Positions 1 to 5,205 of a DNA stretch of 5,205 bases are shown one piece after another. Where the stretch lies: positions 1-5,205 of the forward strand of contig CAIQIL010000073.1 of NCBI GenBank assembly GCA_903871865.1. Reading direction: 5' to 3'. Both the position numbers and the translations under genes were made by a program. The notes beneath the pieces are model-generated. The model was not told the DNA's origin. It worked only from the letters and a program-made list of their open reading frames with translations, and did not search any database. How positions within the stretch are numbered: position 1 is the first letter of the stretch; each line of letters opens with the position of its first letter. The stretch comes from an uncultured Burkholderiales bacterium (lineage in GTDB: Bacteria > Pseudomonadota > Gammaproteobacteria > Burkholderiales > Burkholderiaceae_C).

Positions 1-401
1 ACCGAGGCGTTGACCTGGTCCAGCCATTCGGGCTGGTCGGGGTGGCCCTCCAGGCCCATGCGCGACACGAAGGTCTCGTAGCCGCCCACGATCACCATGA
101 TCAGCAGGTTGGAGATCATCACCACGTCGATCAAACCCAGCACGACCAGCATGATGGTGGTTTCCGTCAGGTGGGATGGCGGGTGGTCGCTGTGTTGCCC
201 CGAGGCTTCAAAAATGGCCCGCAAAGCGTCCGGGTTGCCGAATGCGGCTTCCACCAGGTGCACCAATTCGACCCAGAAATGGAAGACATACACCGCCTGG
301 GCGAGGATGAGGCCGAGATACAGCGGCAATTGCAGCCATCTGCTGGCAAATATGAAGCTGGGGAGGGCGCCGGTTTTGGAGGGTTTCTTGAGGTCGGTCA
401 T
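1..401 (-). CDS. YqhA / UPF0114-family inner-membrane protein, 3'-truncated by the window edge
   Basis: Reading the minus strand from ATG 401-399 gives 133 uninterrupted codons to the left edge, so the N-terminus is present and the C-terminus is missing. The match to E. coli YqhA (UPF0114, TIGR00645-like) is by pattern: ASRWLQLPLYLGL at residues 19-31, a hydrophobic segment at about 25-50, a second at about 83-106, then GGYETFVS at 106-113 and a W-L-x-x-V-N-A-S stretch at 126-133. In E. coli YqhA the equivalents are ASRWL, SGYENFVS and W-L-x-x-M-D-A-T, followed by a last membrane region that would lie outside this window. Between the two hydrophobic segments is a polar His-rich loop (about 67-80) longer than in E. 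coli. The family is an integral inner-membrane protein with no settled function. No good Shine-Dalgarno precedes the ATG, and no alternative in-frame start lies just upstream. It is transcribed divergently from acs across 139 bp; no functional link is evident. Confidence 0.85.
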   Translation of the reverse strand, partial: MTDLKKPSKTGALPSFIFASRWLQLPLYLGLILAQAVYVFHFWVELVHLVEAAFGNPDALRAIFEASGQHSDHPPSHLTETTIMLVVLGLIDVVMISNLLIMVIVGGYETFVSRMGLEGHPDQPEWLDQVNAS

Positions 402-430
402 GGGGTGTTCGGGATAGTCCGTAGCAACAA

Positions 431-436
431 ATTGTA
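431..436 (-). promoter_or_regulatory. Candidate -10 box for the YqhA-family gene
   Basis: On the minus strand these bases read TACAAT, five of six matches to the sigma-70 -10 consensus, with the start codon about 30 bp downstream. That would give a short leader of roughly 20 bases. No convincing -35 hexamer sits 16-18 bp upstream, so the call rests on one hexamer and its position. Confidence 0.3.
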
Positions 437-459
437 GAGATGGGAGCATGGTCTTGGGT

Positions 460-475
460 TGGCAGGGTTTCCGCA
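460..475 (+). promoter_or_regulatory. Candidate sigma-54 (-24/-12) promoter for acs
   Basis: The sequence TGGCAGGGTTTCCGCA fits the RpoN consensus TGGCACG-N4-TTGCW. The invariant GG (461-462) and GC (473-474) are at the exact required spacing; only the C after TGGCA and the two T of TTGC are missed. Transcription would start near 486, giving a leader of about 55 bases before ATG 541. I saw no good sigma-70 pair in this gap: TTGGCA at 459-464 resembles a -35 but has no -10 at 16-18 bp. A sigma-54 promoter would need an enhancer-binding activator, whose site would probably lie in or near the divergent gene; I identified none. A single match of this size can occur by chance in GC-rich DNA. Confidence 0.35.
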
Positions 476-528
476 TGATGTGACACCCTTGCCAGTTAGA
501 CCCGCCGGCGTCACAAGCGCTGGTTTCC

Positions 529-533
529 AGGAG
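529..533 (+). promoter_or_regulatory. Shine-Dalgarno of acs, which decides the start codon
   Basis: AGGAG ends 7 bases before ATG 541 but only 1 base before ATG 535. A spacing of 1 base is too short for normal initiation, so the second ATG is the likely start and the protein is two residues shorter than the longest reading frame. Confidence 0.75.
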
Positions 534-540
534 CATGGCC

Positions 541-2523
541 ATGTCTGGCAACCAACAAACCGCACAAACTTCCACCCTCTACCCCGTCCCCGCCGCGTTC
601 GCGCAATCCGCACACATCGGCAGCCGCGAAGCGTATGACAAGCTGTGCCAGGAGGCCCAGCAAGACCACACAGCTTACTGGGGCCGCTTGGCGCGCGAAT
701 TCCTCAGCTGGCACCAACCCTTCACCCAGACCCTCGACGAGAGCCAGGCGCCCTTCTACAAGTGGTTCGAAGACGGCCTGCTGAACGCGTCCTACAACTG
801 CCTGGACCGCCAGATCGAGGCCGGGCTGGGCGACAAGACCGCCATCATCTTCGAAGCCGACGACGGCAAGGTCAGCCATGTTTCCTACAAGGAACTGCTG
901 GCCCGCGTCAGCCGCCTGGCCAACGCCCTGAAGGCGCAAGGCGTCAAAAAGGGTGACCGCGTCGTTCTGTATTTGCCCATGTCCGTCGAAGGCGTGGTGG
1001 CCATGCAGGCCTGCGCCCGCATCGGTGCGACCCACTCGGTGGTGTTCGGCGGCTTCTCGGCCCAGAGCCTGCGCGACCGCATCGAGGATGCCGGCGCCGT
1101 CATGGTCATCACGGCCGACGAGCAAGTGCGCGGTGGCAAGACCCTGCCGCTCAAGGCCATCGTCGATGAGGCCCTGACCCTGGGTGGCTGCGACAGCATC
1201 CGCCAGGTCATCGTGTGCCAGCGCACCGGCGGCAAGGTGGCCTTCCAGGCCGGCCGCGACCTGTGGATGCACGAGCTCACCGCAGCCCAGTCCGACGTCT
1301 GCGCCCCCGAGTGGGTCAGCGCCGAGCACCCCCTGTTCCTGCTCTACACCTCGGGCTCCACCGGCAAGCCCAAGGGCGTGCAGCACAGCACGGGCGGCTA
1401 CCTGCTGCACGCGGCCGTGACCATGAAGTGGACCTTCGACTACAAGCCCGACGACGTGTTCTGGTGCACGGCCGACATCGGCTGGGTCACCGGCCACACC
1501 TACGTGGCCTACGGCCCGCTGGCCAATGGCGGCACCCAGGTGGTGTTCGAAGGCGTGCCCACCTACCCGGACGCCGCCCGCTTCTGGCGCATGATCGAGG
1601 CCCACAAGGTGTCGATTTTCTACACCGCGCCCACGGCGATCCGCGCCCTGATCAAGGCCGCCGAGTCCGATGCCAAGGTGCACCCGCGCAATTTCGACCT
1701 CTCCAGCCTGCGCCTGCTGGGCACGGTGGGCGAGCCCATCAACCCGGCCGCCTGGGAGTGGTACCACCGCGAAATCGGTGGCGGCAAGTGCCCCATCGTG
1801 GACACCTTCTGGCAGACCGAAACCGGTGGCCACATGATCACGCCGCTGCCTGGCGCCCACGCCCTGACGCCTGGCTCCTGCACGCTGCCCTTTCCGGGCA
1901 TCGACGCGGCCATCGTGGACGAGACCGGCAAGGAAGTGCCCTGGGGCCAAGGTGGCCTGTTGGTCGTGCGCAAGCCCTGGCCCTCCATGATCCGCACCAT
2001 TTGGGGCGACCCTGAGCGCTTTCAGAAGTCCTACTACCCGCCCGACTTCGGCGGCAAGTACTACCTGGCGGGCGACGGTGCCATCCGCGACGCGCACACC
2101 GGCTACTTCACCATCACCGGCCGCATCGACGACGTGCTGAACGTGTCGGGCCACCGCATGGGCACGATGGAGATCGAATCCGCGCTGGTGTCGCACCCCC
2201 TGGTGGCCGAAGCCGCCGTGGTGGGCCGCCCCGACGACCTCACCGGCGAGGCCATCTGTGCCTTCGTGGTGCTCAAGCGTCCGCGTCCGGAAGGCGAGGA
2301 GGCCAGGCAGATCGCCAACGAGCTGCGCAACCACGTTGGCCAGGAGATCGGTCCGATCGCCAAACCGAAGGACATCCGCTTCGGTGACAACCTGCCCAAG
2401 ACCCGCTCAGGCAAGATCATGCGCCGCCTGCTGCGTGTGGTGGCCAAGGGCGAAGACGTCACCCAGGACACCTCGACGCTGGAGAATCCGGCCATCCTGG
2501 ACCAGCTCTCCCAGCGCAACTGA
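541..2523 (+). CDS. acs: Acetyl-CoA synthetase (AMP-forming, EC 6.2.1.1), 660 aa
   Basis: This cytosolic enzyme converts acetate, ATP and CoA to acetyl-CoA, AMP and PPi through an acetyl-adenylate, the high-affinity route for acetate use. Numbering is from ATG 541. An N-terminal ACAS_N-type region lies at about 30-90 ([16 protein letters not shown]). The P-loop-like adenylation motif [11 protein letters not shown] is at 269-279. IGWVTGH at 313-319 and [10 protein letters not shown] at 421-430 line the acyl pocket; Trp424 is equivalent to the Trp that restricts the pocket to acetate in enteric Acs, which favours acetate over propionate. YLAGDG is at 508-513, and [13 protein letters not shown] at 527-539 contains the hinge Asp. 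PKTRSGK at 619-625 ends in the catalytic Lys625, equivalent to Salmonella Lys609, the site of inhibitory acetylation by Pat-type acetyltransferases. The length is normal for the family (about 650) and nothing is broken. The gene is monocistronic or first in its unit, with a strong terminator 70 bp downstream. The alternative PrpE-type propionyl-CoA synthetase is less likely because of the pocket Trp and overall similarity. Confidence 0.97.
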   Translation: MSGNQQTAQTSTLYPVPAAFAQSAHIGSREAYDKLCQEAQQDHTAYWGRLAREFLSWHQPFTQTLDESQAPFYKWFEDGLLNASYNCLDRQIEAGLGDKTAIIFEADDGKVSHVSYKELLARVSRLANALKAQGVKKGDRVVLYLPMSVEGVVAMQACARIGATHSVVFGGFSAQSLRDRIEDAGAVMVITADEQVRGGKTLPLKAIVDEALTLGGCDSIRQVIVCQRTGGKVAFQAGRDLWMHELTAAQSDVCAPEWVSAEHPLFLLYTSGSTGKPKGVQHSTGGYLLHAAVTMKWTFDYKPDDVFWCTADIGWVTGHTYVAYGPLANGGTQVVFEGVPTYPDAARFWRMIEAHKVSIFYTAPTAIRALIKAAESDAKVHPRNFDLSSLRLLGTVGEPINPAAWEWYHREIGGGKCPIVDTFWQTETGGHMITPLPGAHALTPGSCTLPFPGIDAAIVDETGKEVPWGQGGLLVVRKPWPSMIRTIWGDPERFQKSYYPPDFGGKYYLAGDGAIRDAHTGYFTITGRIDDVLNVSGHRMGTMEIESALVSHPLVAEAAVVGRPDDLTGEAICAFVVLKRPRPEGEEARQIANELRNHVGQEIGPIAKPKDIRFGDNLPKTRSGKIMRRLLRVVAKGEDVTQDTSTLENPAILDQLSQRN

Positions 2524-2593
2524 GTTTGCGCGACATTACCTGCCGCTGTATGTGATGCAGAGAATGTTGACCAGTCTTATATAGCGCCATGTC

Positions 2594-2624
2594 AAAAACC
2601 CGCCGCTCACCCCGGCGGGTTTTT
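2594..2624 (+). terminator. Intrinsic terminator of acs
   Basis: The arms AAAAACCCGCCG (2594-2605) and CGGCGGGTTTTT (2613-2624) pair perfectly over 12 bp around a 7-base loop, and the T tract runs to 2625. The GC core plus U-run is a textbook Rho-independent terminator starting 70 bp after the acs stop. The A-run on the left arm would let it work on the other strand too, but no gene converges on it. It argues that the downstream transporter has its own promoter. Confidence 0.92.
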
Positions 2625-2694
2625 TCTTGGCGCATTCCCTGTGGTGTGTCGAAACGGGACAGTTTCCCTGCGCTCGTCTTTTGACAACACGAAT

Positions 2695-2709
2695 TGCCAA
2701 TTTCTGGCA
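2695..2709. promoter_or_regulatory. Short inverted repeat, possible operator
   Basis: TGCCAATTTCTGGCA is a perfect 5-bp inverted repeat around a 5-base AT-rich centre, lying just downstream of the TTGACA hexamer at 2681-2686. Its size and placement suit a dimeric regulator such as a LysR-type protein, but a 5-bp repeat is weak evidence and no regulator gene is adjacent. Confidence 0.25.
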
Positions 2710-2782
2710 TGGGGTAAACCATTGCGAGTCCATTGACTTTTCACGTTGGGTTGGCGTTCCCCCTCATTTCAATGGGTGGTCA

Positions 2783-2803
2783 TACCCCTTAGATTAAGGG
2801 GGT
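2783..2803. promoter_or_regulatory. Palindromic operator candidate upstream of the transporter
   Basis: CCCCTTAGATTAAGGGG (2785-2801) is a perfect 7-3-7 inverted repeat. The flanking bases extend it to outer heptamers TACCCCT (2783-2789) and AGGGGGT (2797-2803). TACCCCT fits the TACYYMT heptamer of NarL-type (LuxR/FixJ) response regulators, though the arrangement is not the standard 7-2-7. The centre lies about 62 bp before the ATG and 43 bp after the end of the TGGCAT box. It is unlikely to be a terminator because no T-run follows. Binding of a dimeric regulator is inference. Confidence 0.45.
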
Positions 2804-2840
2804 GACTGCGCCACAAGTGCGGTCCGACATCGCAATGACG

Positions 2841-2845
2841 AGGAG
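2841..2845 (+). promoter_or_regulatory. Shine-Dalgarno of the MHS transporter
   Basis: AGGAG lies 9 bases before ATG 2855. This supports that ATG over any internal one; the conserved TM1 motif begins at residue 25, as expected for the family. Confidence 0.8.
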
Positions 2846-2854
2846 CTTTCTGAA

Positions 2855-4699
2855 ATGGCAAATACCAGCGTATCGACTGCACCGATGACCGCTGAGGAAA
2901 AGAAGGTGATTTTCGCCTCCAGCCTCGGTACGGTTTTCGAGTGGTATGACTTCTACCTTTACGGATCCTTGGCGGCCATCATCGCCAAGCAGTTTTTTGC
3001 CGGTCTTGATCCGACATCGGCATTCATTTTCGCGCTGCTGGCATTCGCAGCCGGTTTCATCGTTCGCCCCTTCGGCGCGCTGGTGTTTGGTCGCCTTGGC
3101 GACATGATCGGCCGGAAGTACACCTTCTTGGTCACCATCCTGATCATGGGCGCGTCCACGTTCATCGTGGGCATCCTGCCCAACTACGCTGCCATCGGCG
3201 CAGCGGCCCCGATCATCCTCATCCTGCTGCGCCTGCTGCAAGGCCTGGCGCTGGGCGGTGAGTACGGCGGTGCTGCGACCTACGTGGCGGAGCACGCGCC
3301 TCATGGCCGCCGCGGTGCCTACACCGCCTGGATCCAGACCACGGCCACGCTGGGTCTGTTCCTGTCCTTGCTGGTCATCCTGGGCACCCGCACCGCCATC
3401 GGTGAAGACGCCTTCCAGGAATGGGGCTGGCGCGTGCCGTTCATCGTGTCGCTCGCACTGCTGGGCATCAGCGTGTGGATCCGACTGAGCATGAACGAAT
3501 CGCCCGCCTTCAAGAAGATGAAGGAAGAGGGCAAGACTTCCAAGGCCCCGCTGACCGAGTCCTTCGGCCAGTGGAAGAACCTGAAGATCGTGATCCTGGC
3601 CCTGTTCGGTCTGGTCGCTGGTCAGGCTGTGGTCTGGTACACCGGTCAGTTCTATGCGCTGTTCTTCCTGACGCAGGCCCTCAAGGTCGATGGCGCCACG
3701 GCGAACATCCTGGTGGCCATCTCGCTGCTGATCGGCACCCCGTTCTTCGTGGTGTTCGGCACCCTGTCGGACAAGATCGGCCGCAAGCCCATCATCCTGG
3801 CCGGTTGCTTGGTCGCTGCGTTGACCTACTTCCCGCTGTTCAAGGCCCTGACGGTCTACGCCAACCCCGACCTGGCCAAGGCCCAGGCCTCGGCCCCGGT
3901 GACGCTGGTGTCGGACTCTTCGGAGTGCTCCTTCCAGTTCAATCCGACTGGCACCGCCAAGTTCACCAGCTCGTGTGACGTGGCCAAGCAACTGCTGGCC
4001 GCCAACTCGGTGAACTACGAGAACGTCGAAGGCCCCAAGGGTTCCATCGCCGTGGTCAAGGTGGGCGACGTGGCCATCAACAGCTACGCCGTCACCAAGG
4101 TGAGCGAGGCCGATGTGCCTGCCGCCAAGGAAGCCGCCATCAAGGCCAAGGACGCTGCCCTCAAGAAGGTGGACGACCTGAAGGCTGCCGGTGACACCGG
4201 CGCCGACGCTGCCACCAAGCTGAAGGATGCCGAGAAGGCCGCCAAGGACGCCTCCGCTGCCCTGGCTGCTTTCGACAAGGACGCCAAGGCGGCTGCGACC
4301 AAGGTCATCGACGGTCAGTTCAAGAAGGCCGTGGGCGCCGAGCTGAAGAAGGCTGGCTACCCTGCCAAGGCCGATCCGGCCAAGCTGAACAAGCCGATGA
4401 TCGTGGCCATCCTGACCCTGCTGGTGATCTACGTGACGGCTGTGTACGGCCCGATCGCCGCCATGCTGGTGGAGATGTTCCCGACTCGCATCCGCTACAC
4501 CTCGATGTCCCTGCCGTACCACATTGGCAACGGCTGGTTCGGTGGTTTGCTGCCGACCACGGCCTTCGCCATCGTGGCGCAGACGGGCAACATCTACAAC
4601 GGCCTGTGGTACCCGATCATCATCGCCTCCCTCACCTTCGTGATCGGCCTGCTGTTCGTCAAGGAAACCAAGGACGTGGACATCTACGCTGGCGACTGA
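2855..4699 (+). CDS. MHS-family (metabolite:H+ symporter) MFS transporter with large periplasmic loop insertion, 614 aa
   Basis: A proton-coupled inner-membrane importer of the MHS family (TC 2.A.1.6, the family of ProP, KgtP and ShiA). Family motifs visible are GTVFEWYDFYLYG at 25-37 in TM1, the loop 2-3 motif GRLGDMIGRK at 79-88, RLLQGLALGGEYGGA at 126-140 in TM4 with EHAPHGRRG following, the second-half repeat GTLSDKIGRK at 302-311 (loop 8-9), and EMFPTRIRYT at 540-549 after TM10. TM11 and TM12 follow, ending in KETKDVD. Members such as ProP and KgtP are about 430-500 residues with a short TM9-TM10 loop; here that loop is residues 335-513. Because loop 8-9 is cytoplasmic, the insertion faces the periplasm. 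The frame is open throughout and TM10-12 are intact, so this is not a frameshift artefact. The substrate cannot be read from sequence; the acs neighbour suggests acetate or another small carboxylate, but a terminator separates the genes. Confidence 0.92.
   Translation: MANTSVSTAPMTAEEKKVIFASSLGTVFEWYDFYLYGSLAAIIAKQFFAGLDPTSAFIFALLAFAAGFIVRPFGALVFGRLGDMIGRKYTFLVTILIMGASTFIVGILPNYAAIGAAAPIILILLRLLQGLALGGEYGGAATYVAEHAPHGRRGAYTAWIQTTATLGLFLSLLVILGTRTAIGEDAFQEWGWRVPFIVSLALLGISVWIRLSMNESPAFKKMKEEGKTSKAPLTESFGQWKNLKIVILALFGLVAGQAVVWYTGQFYALFFLTQALKVDGATANILVAISLLIGTPFFVVFGTLSDKIGRKPIILAGCLVAALTYFPLFKALTVYANPDLAKAQASAPVTLVSDSSECSFQFNPTGTAKFTSSCDVAKQLLAANSVNYENVEGPKGSIAVVKVGDVAINSYAVTKVSEADVPAAKEAAIKAKDAALKKVDDLKAAGDTGADAATKLKDAEKAAKDASAALAAFDKDAKAAATKVIDGQFKKAVGAELKKAGYPAKADPAKLNKPMIVAILTLLVIYVTAVYGPIAAMLVEMFPTRIRYTSMSLPYHIGNGWFGGLLPTTAFAIVAQTGNIYNGLWYPIIIASLTFVIGLLFVKETKDVDIYAGD
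3857..4393 (+). other. Segment coding the periplasmic TM9-TM10 insertion of the transporter (residues 335-513)
   Basis: There are two parts. Residues 335-422 look like a small folded unit, with Cys358 and Cys374 sixteen residues apart (SSECSFQFNP and FTSSCDVAKQ) and beta-like stretches such as SIAVVKVGDVAI. Residues 423-514 are low in complexity: by my count 30 of 92 are Ala and 20 are Lys, with Asp and Glu interspersed, a pattern of long amphipathic helix or coiled coil, broken near GDTG and again near the GYPAKADPAK end. The codons are nearly all GCC/GCT and AAG/GAC, and GCCAAGGAC recurs at 4145-4153 and 4241-4249, 96 bases (32 codons) apart. From memory, betaproteobacterial MHS proteins of about 550 residues carry a shorter version with a similar Cys motif, so the Ala/Lys part may be the more variable addition. 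Confidence 0.75.
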
Positions 4700-4701
4700 G
4701 T

Positions 4702-4718
4702 CTCAGGCCTTGCCTGAG
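4702..4718 (+). repeat. Short hairpin just after the transporter stop
   Basis: CTCAGGC and GCCTGAG form a perfect 7-bp stem with a 3-base CTT loop, starting 3 bases after the stop codon. No T tract follows, so it is more likely a 3'-end mRNA structure than a terminator by itself. Confidence 0.5.
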
Positions 4719-4770
4719 CAAGGGGCGGGGCCGCAAGCCCTGGCCCGTCAGCGCCAGACGCTGCCCCCCC

Positions 4771-4802
4771 ACACCCCGACAGGTTCGCGCCTGCCGGGGT
4801 GT
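4771..4802 (+). terminator. Probable terminator of the transporter
   Basis: ACACCCCGACAGG (4771-4783) and CCTGCCGGGGTGT (4790-4802) pair over 13 positions with one A-C mismatch around the loop TTCGCG. The following TTGTCATTT is only moderately T-rich, so termination may be partial. It lies between the transporter and the small Trp-rich gene. Confidence 0.65.
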
Positions 4803-4812
4803 TGTCATTTGT

Positions 4813-4842
4813 GACATGTGCGGGCATGCGCTGGCATGTGCG
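4813..4842 (+). repeat. Three 10-bp-phased CATGYG repeats
   Basis: CATGTG (4815-4820), CATGCG (4825-4830) and CATGTG (4835-4840) start exactly 10 bases apart; each 10-base unit fits G-R-CATG-Y-G-C-K with few deviations. They lie 19-49 bp before the TATAAA at 4859. The one-turn phasing would put every copy on the same DNA face, which suits cooperative binding of a regulator, but each unit is short and chance is possible. Confidence 0.4.
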
Positions 4843-4858
4843 TCGGGGGCGGGTGGTT

Positions 4859-4864
4859 TATAAA
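4859..4864 (+). promoter_or_regulatory. Candidate -10 box for the small Trp-rich gene
   Basis: TATAAA matches the -10 consensus at five of six positions and stands out in GC-rich surroundings, 48 bp before the start codon. No -35 is recognisable at 16-18 bp, which might fit an activated promoter using the phased repeats just upstream. Confidence 0.4.
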
Positions 4865-4899
4865 CGCTGACAGGGTGTCGGGATTGACGGCCCCGCAGC

Positions 4900-4904
4900 A
4901 GGAG
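4900..4904 (+). promoter_or_regulatory. Shine-Dalgarno of the small Trp-rich gene
   Basis: AGGAG lies 7 bases before ATG 4912, an ideal spacing that supports this start and the reality of this small gene. Confidence 0.75.
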
Positions 4905-4911
4905 CGCGCAC

Positions 4912-5187
4912 ATGTGGTTGGTGGCAGTGGGGGTGTTGGTGTTGGTGTTGAACTTCGCCGGGGTGGGTGCCGTGGGGCGGCTGGTCTGGTGGGGGGACGC
5001 CTGGATCATGCTGGCGCCCTTCGGCCTGGCGGCGCTGTGGTGGTTCATCGCCGACAGCACGGGGCACACCCAGCGCAAGGCCATGGCCAAGATGGACGCG
5101 AGGAAAGAGTCCCGCCGCGTCAAGAACATGGAGGCGCTCGGCCTGCGCAAACCCGGACAGAAGTCAGGGCAGGGCCGCAAGCGCTGA
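4912..5187 (+). CDS. Small Trp-rich membrane protein (TIGR04438-like), 91 aa, function unknown
   Basis: The protein has two hydrophobic segments (about 3-22 and 31-47) followed by a strongly basic tail of about 40 residues that is probably cytoplasmic. There are six Trp, at 2, 26, 27, 31, 43 and 44, clustered at the expected membrane interfaces. The pattern of an N-terminal Met-Trp, a WW pair, LAPF-x-LA-x-x-WW, then A-D-S-x-G and a tail of RKAM-x-x-M-x-ARK and EALGL is what I recall of the Burkholderiales small Trp-rich family. No biochemical role is known to me. It is complete, has a strong Shine-Dalgarno, and appears to have its own promoter after the transporter terminator, so a link to acetate metabolism is not indicated. 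The last 18 bases of the window after its stop hold nothing recognisable. Confidence 0.85.
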   Translation: MWLVAVGVLVLVLNFAGVGAVGRLVWWGDAWIMLAPFGLAALWWFIADSTGHTQRKAMAKMDARKESRRVKNMEALGLRKPGQKSGQGRKR

Positions 5188-5205
5188 CCTGCTCGGGGCT
5201 GGCGG

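Larger units (their letters stand above)
2625..2854 (+). promoter_or_regulatory. Transporter upstream regulatory region, no gene
   Basis: About 230 bp between the acs terminator and the transporter start hold no credible coding sequence. The stretch is less GC-rich than the genes around it. It contains a perfect -35 hexamer TTGACA at 2681-2686, but the best -10 at 18 bp spacing is only TGGCAT (2705-2710, three of six). A second -35-like TTGACT at 2733-2738 also lacks a -10. TAGATT at 2790-2795 could be a weak -10 inside the palindrome listed separately. I could not place the promoter with confidence; the gap size and separation from acs imply that one is here. Confidence 0.5.

Noticed and set aside
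42..437. 131-aa plus-strand frame at the left end
   Set aside because: It is a His/Gln-rich shadow of the minus-strand YqhA-family gene, whose frame gives clear membrane segments and family motifs.
480..514. GTGAC ... GTCAC inverted repeat in the acs leader
   Set aside because: The arms are only 5 bp with 25 bases between them, which is expected by chance.
1215..2015. 266-aa plus-strand frame inside acs
   Set aside because: It is an out-of-frame Arg/Pro/His-rich product nested in acs, with no motif; it results from GC-rich codons.
511..2334. 607-aa open frame on the minus strand opposite acs
   Set aside because: It is an antisense shadow of a GC-rich gene. The translation is rich in His, Gly, Val, Asp and Gln with no recognisable domain, while the plus strand encodes an intact Acs.
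2705..2725. Possible sigma-54 box TGGCAT...TTGC upstream of the transporter
   Set aside because: The GG and GC are about 18 bases apart instead of 12, which RpoN does not tolerate.
2785..2801. Palindrome read as an intrinsic terminator
   Set aside because: No T tract follows the stem, and it lies upstream of a gene after acs has already been terminated at 2594-2624.
2835..2888. 17-codon upstream ORF overlapping the transporter start
   Set aside because: It has no Shine-Dalgarno before its ATG, and its first codons include the transporter's own AGGAG. It probably arises by chance.
3857..4393. Transporter insertion as a foreign gene, frameshift or assembly artefact
   Set aside because: The frame is continuous, base composition and codon use match the flanks, and TM10-12 follow intact. 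A loop at this site is, as I recall, known in betaproteobacterial MHS relatives.
2789..4522. 577-aa open frame on the minus strand opposite the transporter
   Set aside because: Also an antisense shadow: Gln/His/Gly/Asp-rich, no membrane segments or motifs. Its start lies inside the transporter gene and it runs through the transporter's upstream region.
4659..5180. 173-aa minus-strand frame across the transporter end and the small Trp-rich gene
   Set aside because: It is Pro/Arg/Thr-rich with no domain, and it opposes a gene with a Shine-Dalgarno and a family match and crosses a terminator-like stem-loop.

Overview
The window is high-GC, densely coded bacterial DNA that reads as a betaproteobacterium of the order Burkholderiales, plausibly Comamonadaceae or a relative. 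This rests on three things: strong G/C preference at third codon positions, the Burkholderiales-type acetyl-CoA synthetase and metabolite:H+ symporter, and a small Trp-rich membrane protein of a type I know mainly from that order. No search was run, so the placement is inference.

Layout from left to right. (1) On the minus strand, the first 133 codons of a YqhA/UPF0114-family membrane protein; the gene runs off the left edge. (2) A 139-bp divergent intergenic region with a sigma-54-like -24/-12 element facing right and a possible -10 facing left. (3) A complete acetyl-CoA synthetase gene (acs/acsA) with every catalytic motif intact; its start is best placed at 541. (4) A 331-bp gap with a strong intrinsic terminator for acs, then about 230 bp of regulatory DNA for the next gene, including a perfect 7-bp inverted repeat. 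(5) A 614-residue MHS-family (metabolite:H+ symporter) MFS transporter with a very large periplasmic insertion of about 180 residues between TM9 and TM10. The insertion has a small two-cysteine part followed by an Ala/Lys-rich helical part. (6) A hairpin, a terminator-like stem-loop, three 10-bp-phased short repeats and a -10-like box. (7) A complete 91-residue small Trp-rich membrane protein of unknown function.

Acs activates acetate (acetate + ATP + CoA to acetyl-CoA + AMP + PPi). The co-oriented MHS symporter downstream could import acetate or another small carboxylate, but a terminator separates the two genes, so they are probably separate transcription units. The flanking membrane proteins have no evident link to this pathway.

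I see no mobile element, CRISPR array, RNA gene or obvious new multi-gene system. The most unusual item is the periplasmic Ala/Lys-rich insertion in the transporter. The regulatory motifs (sigma-54-like box, 7-3-7 palindrome, phased CATGYG repeats) are secondary leads.
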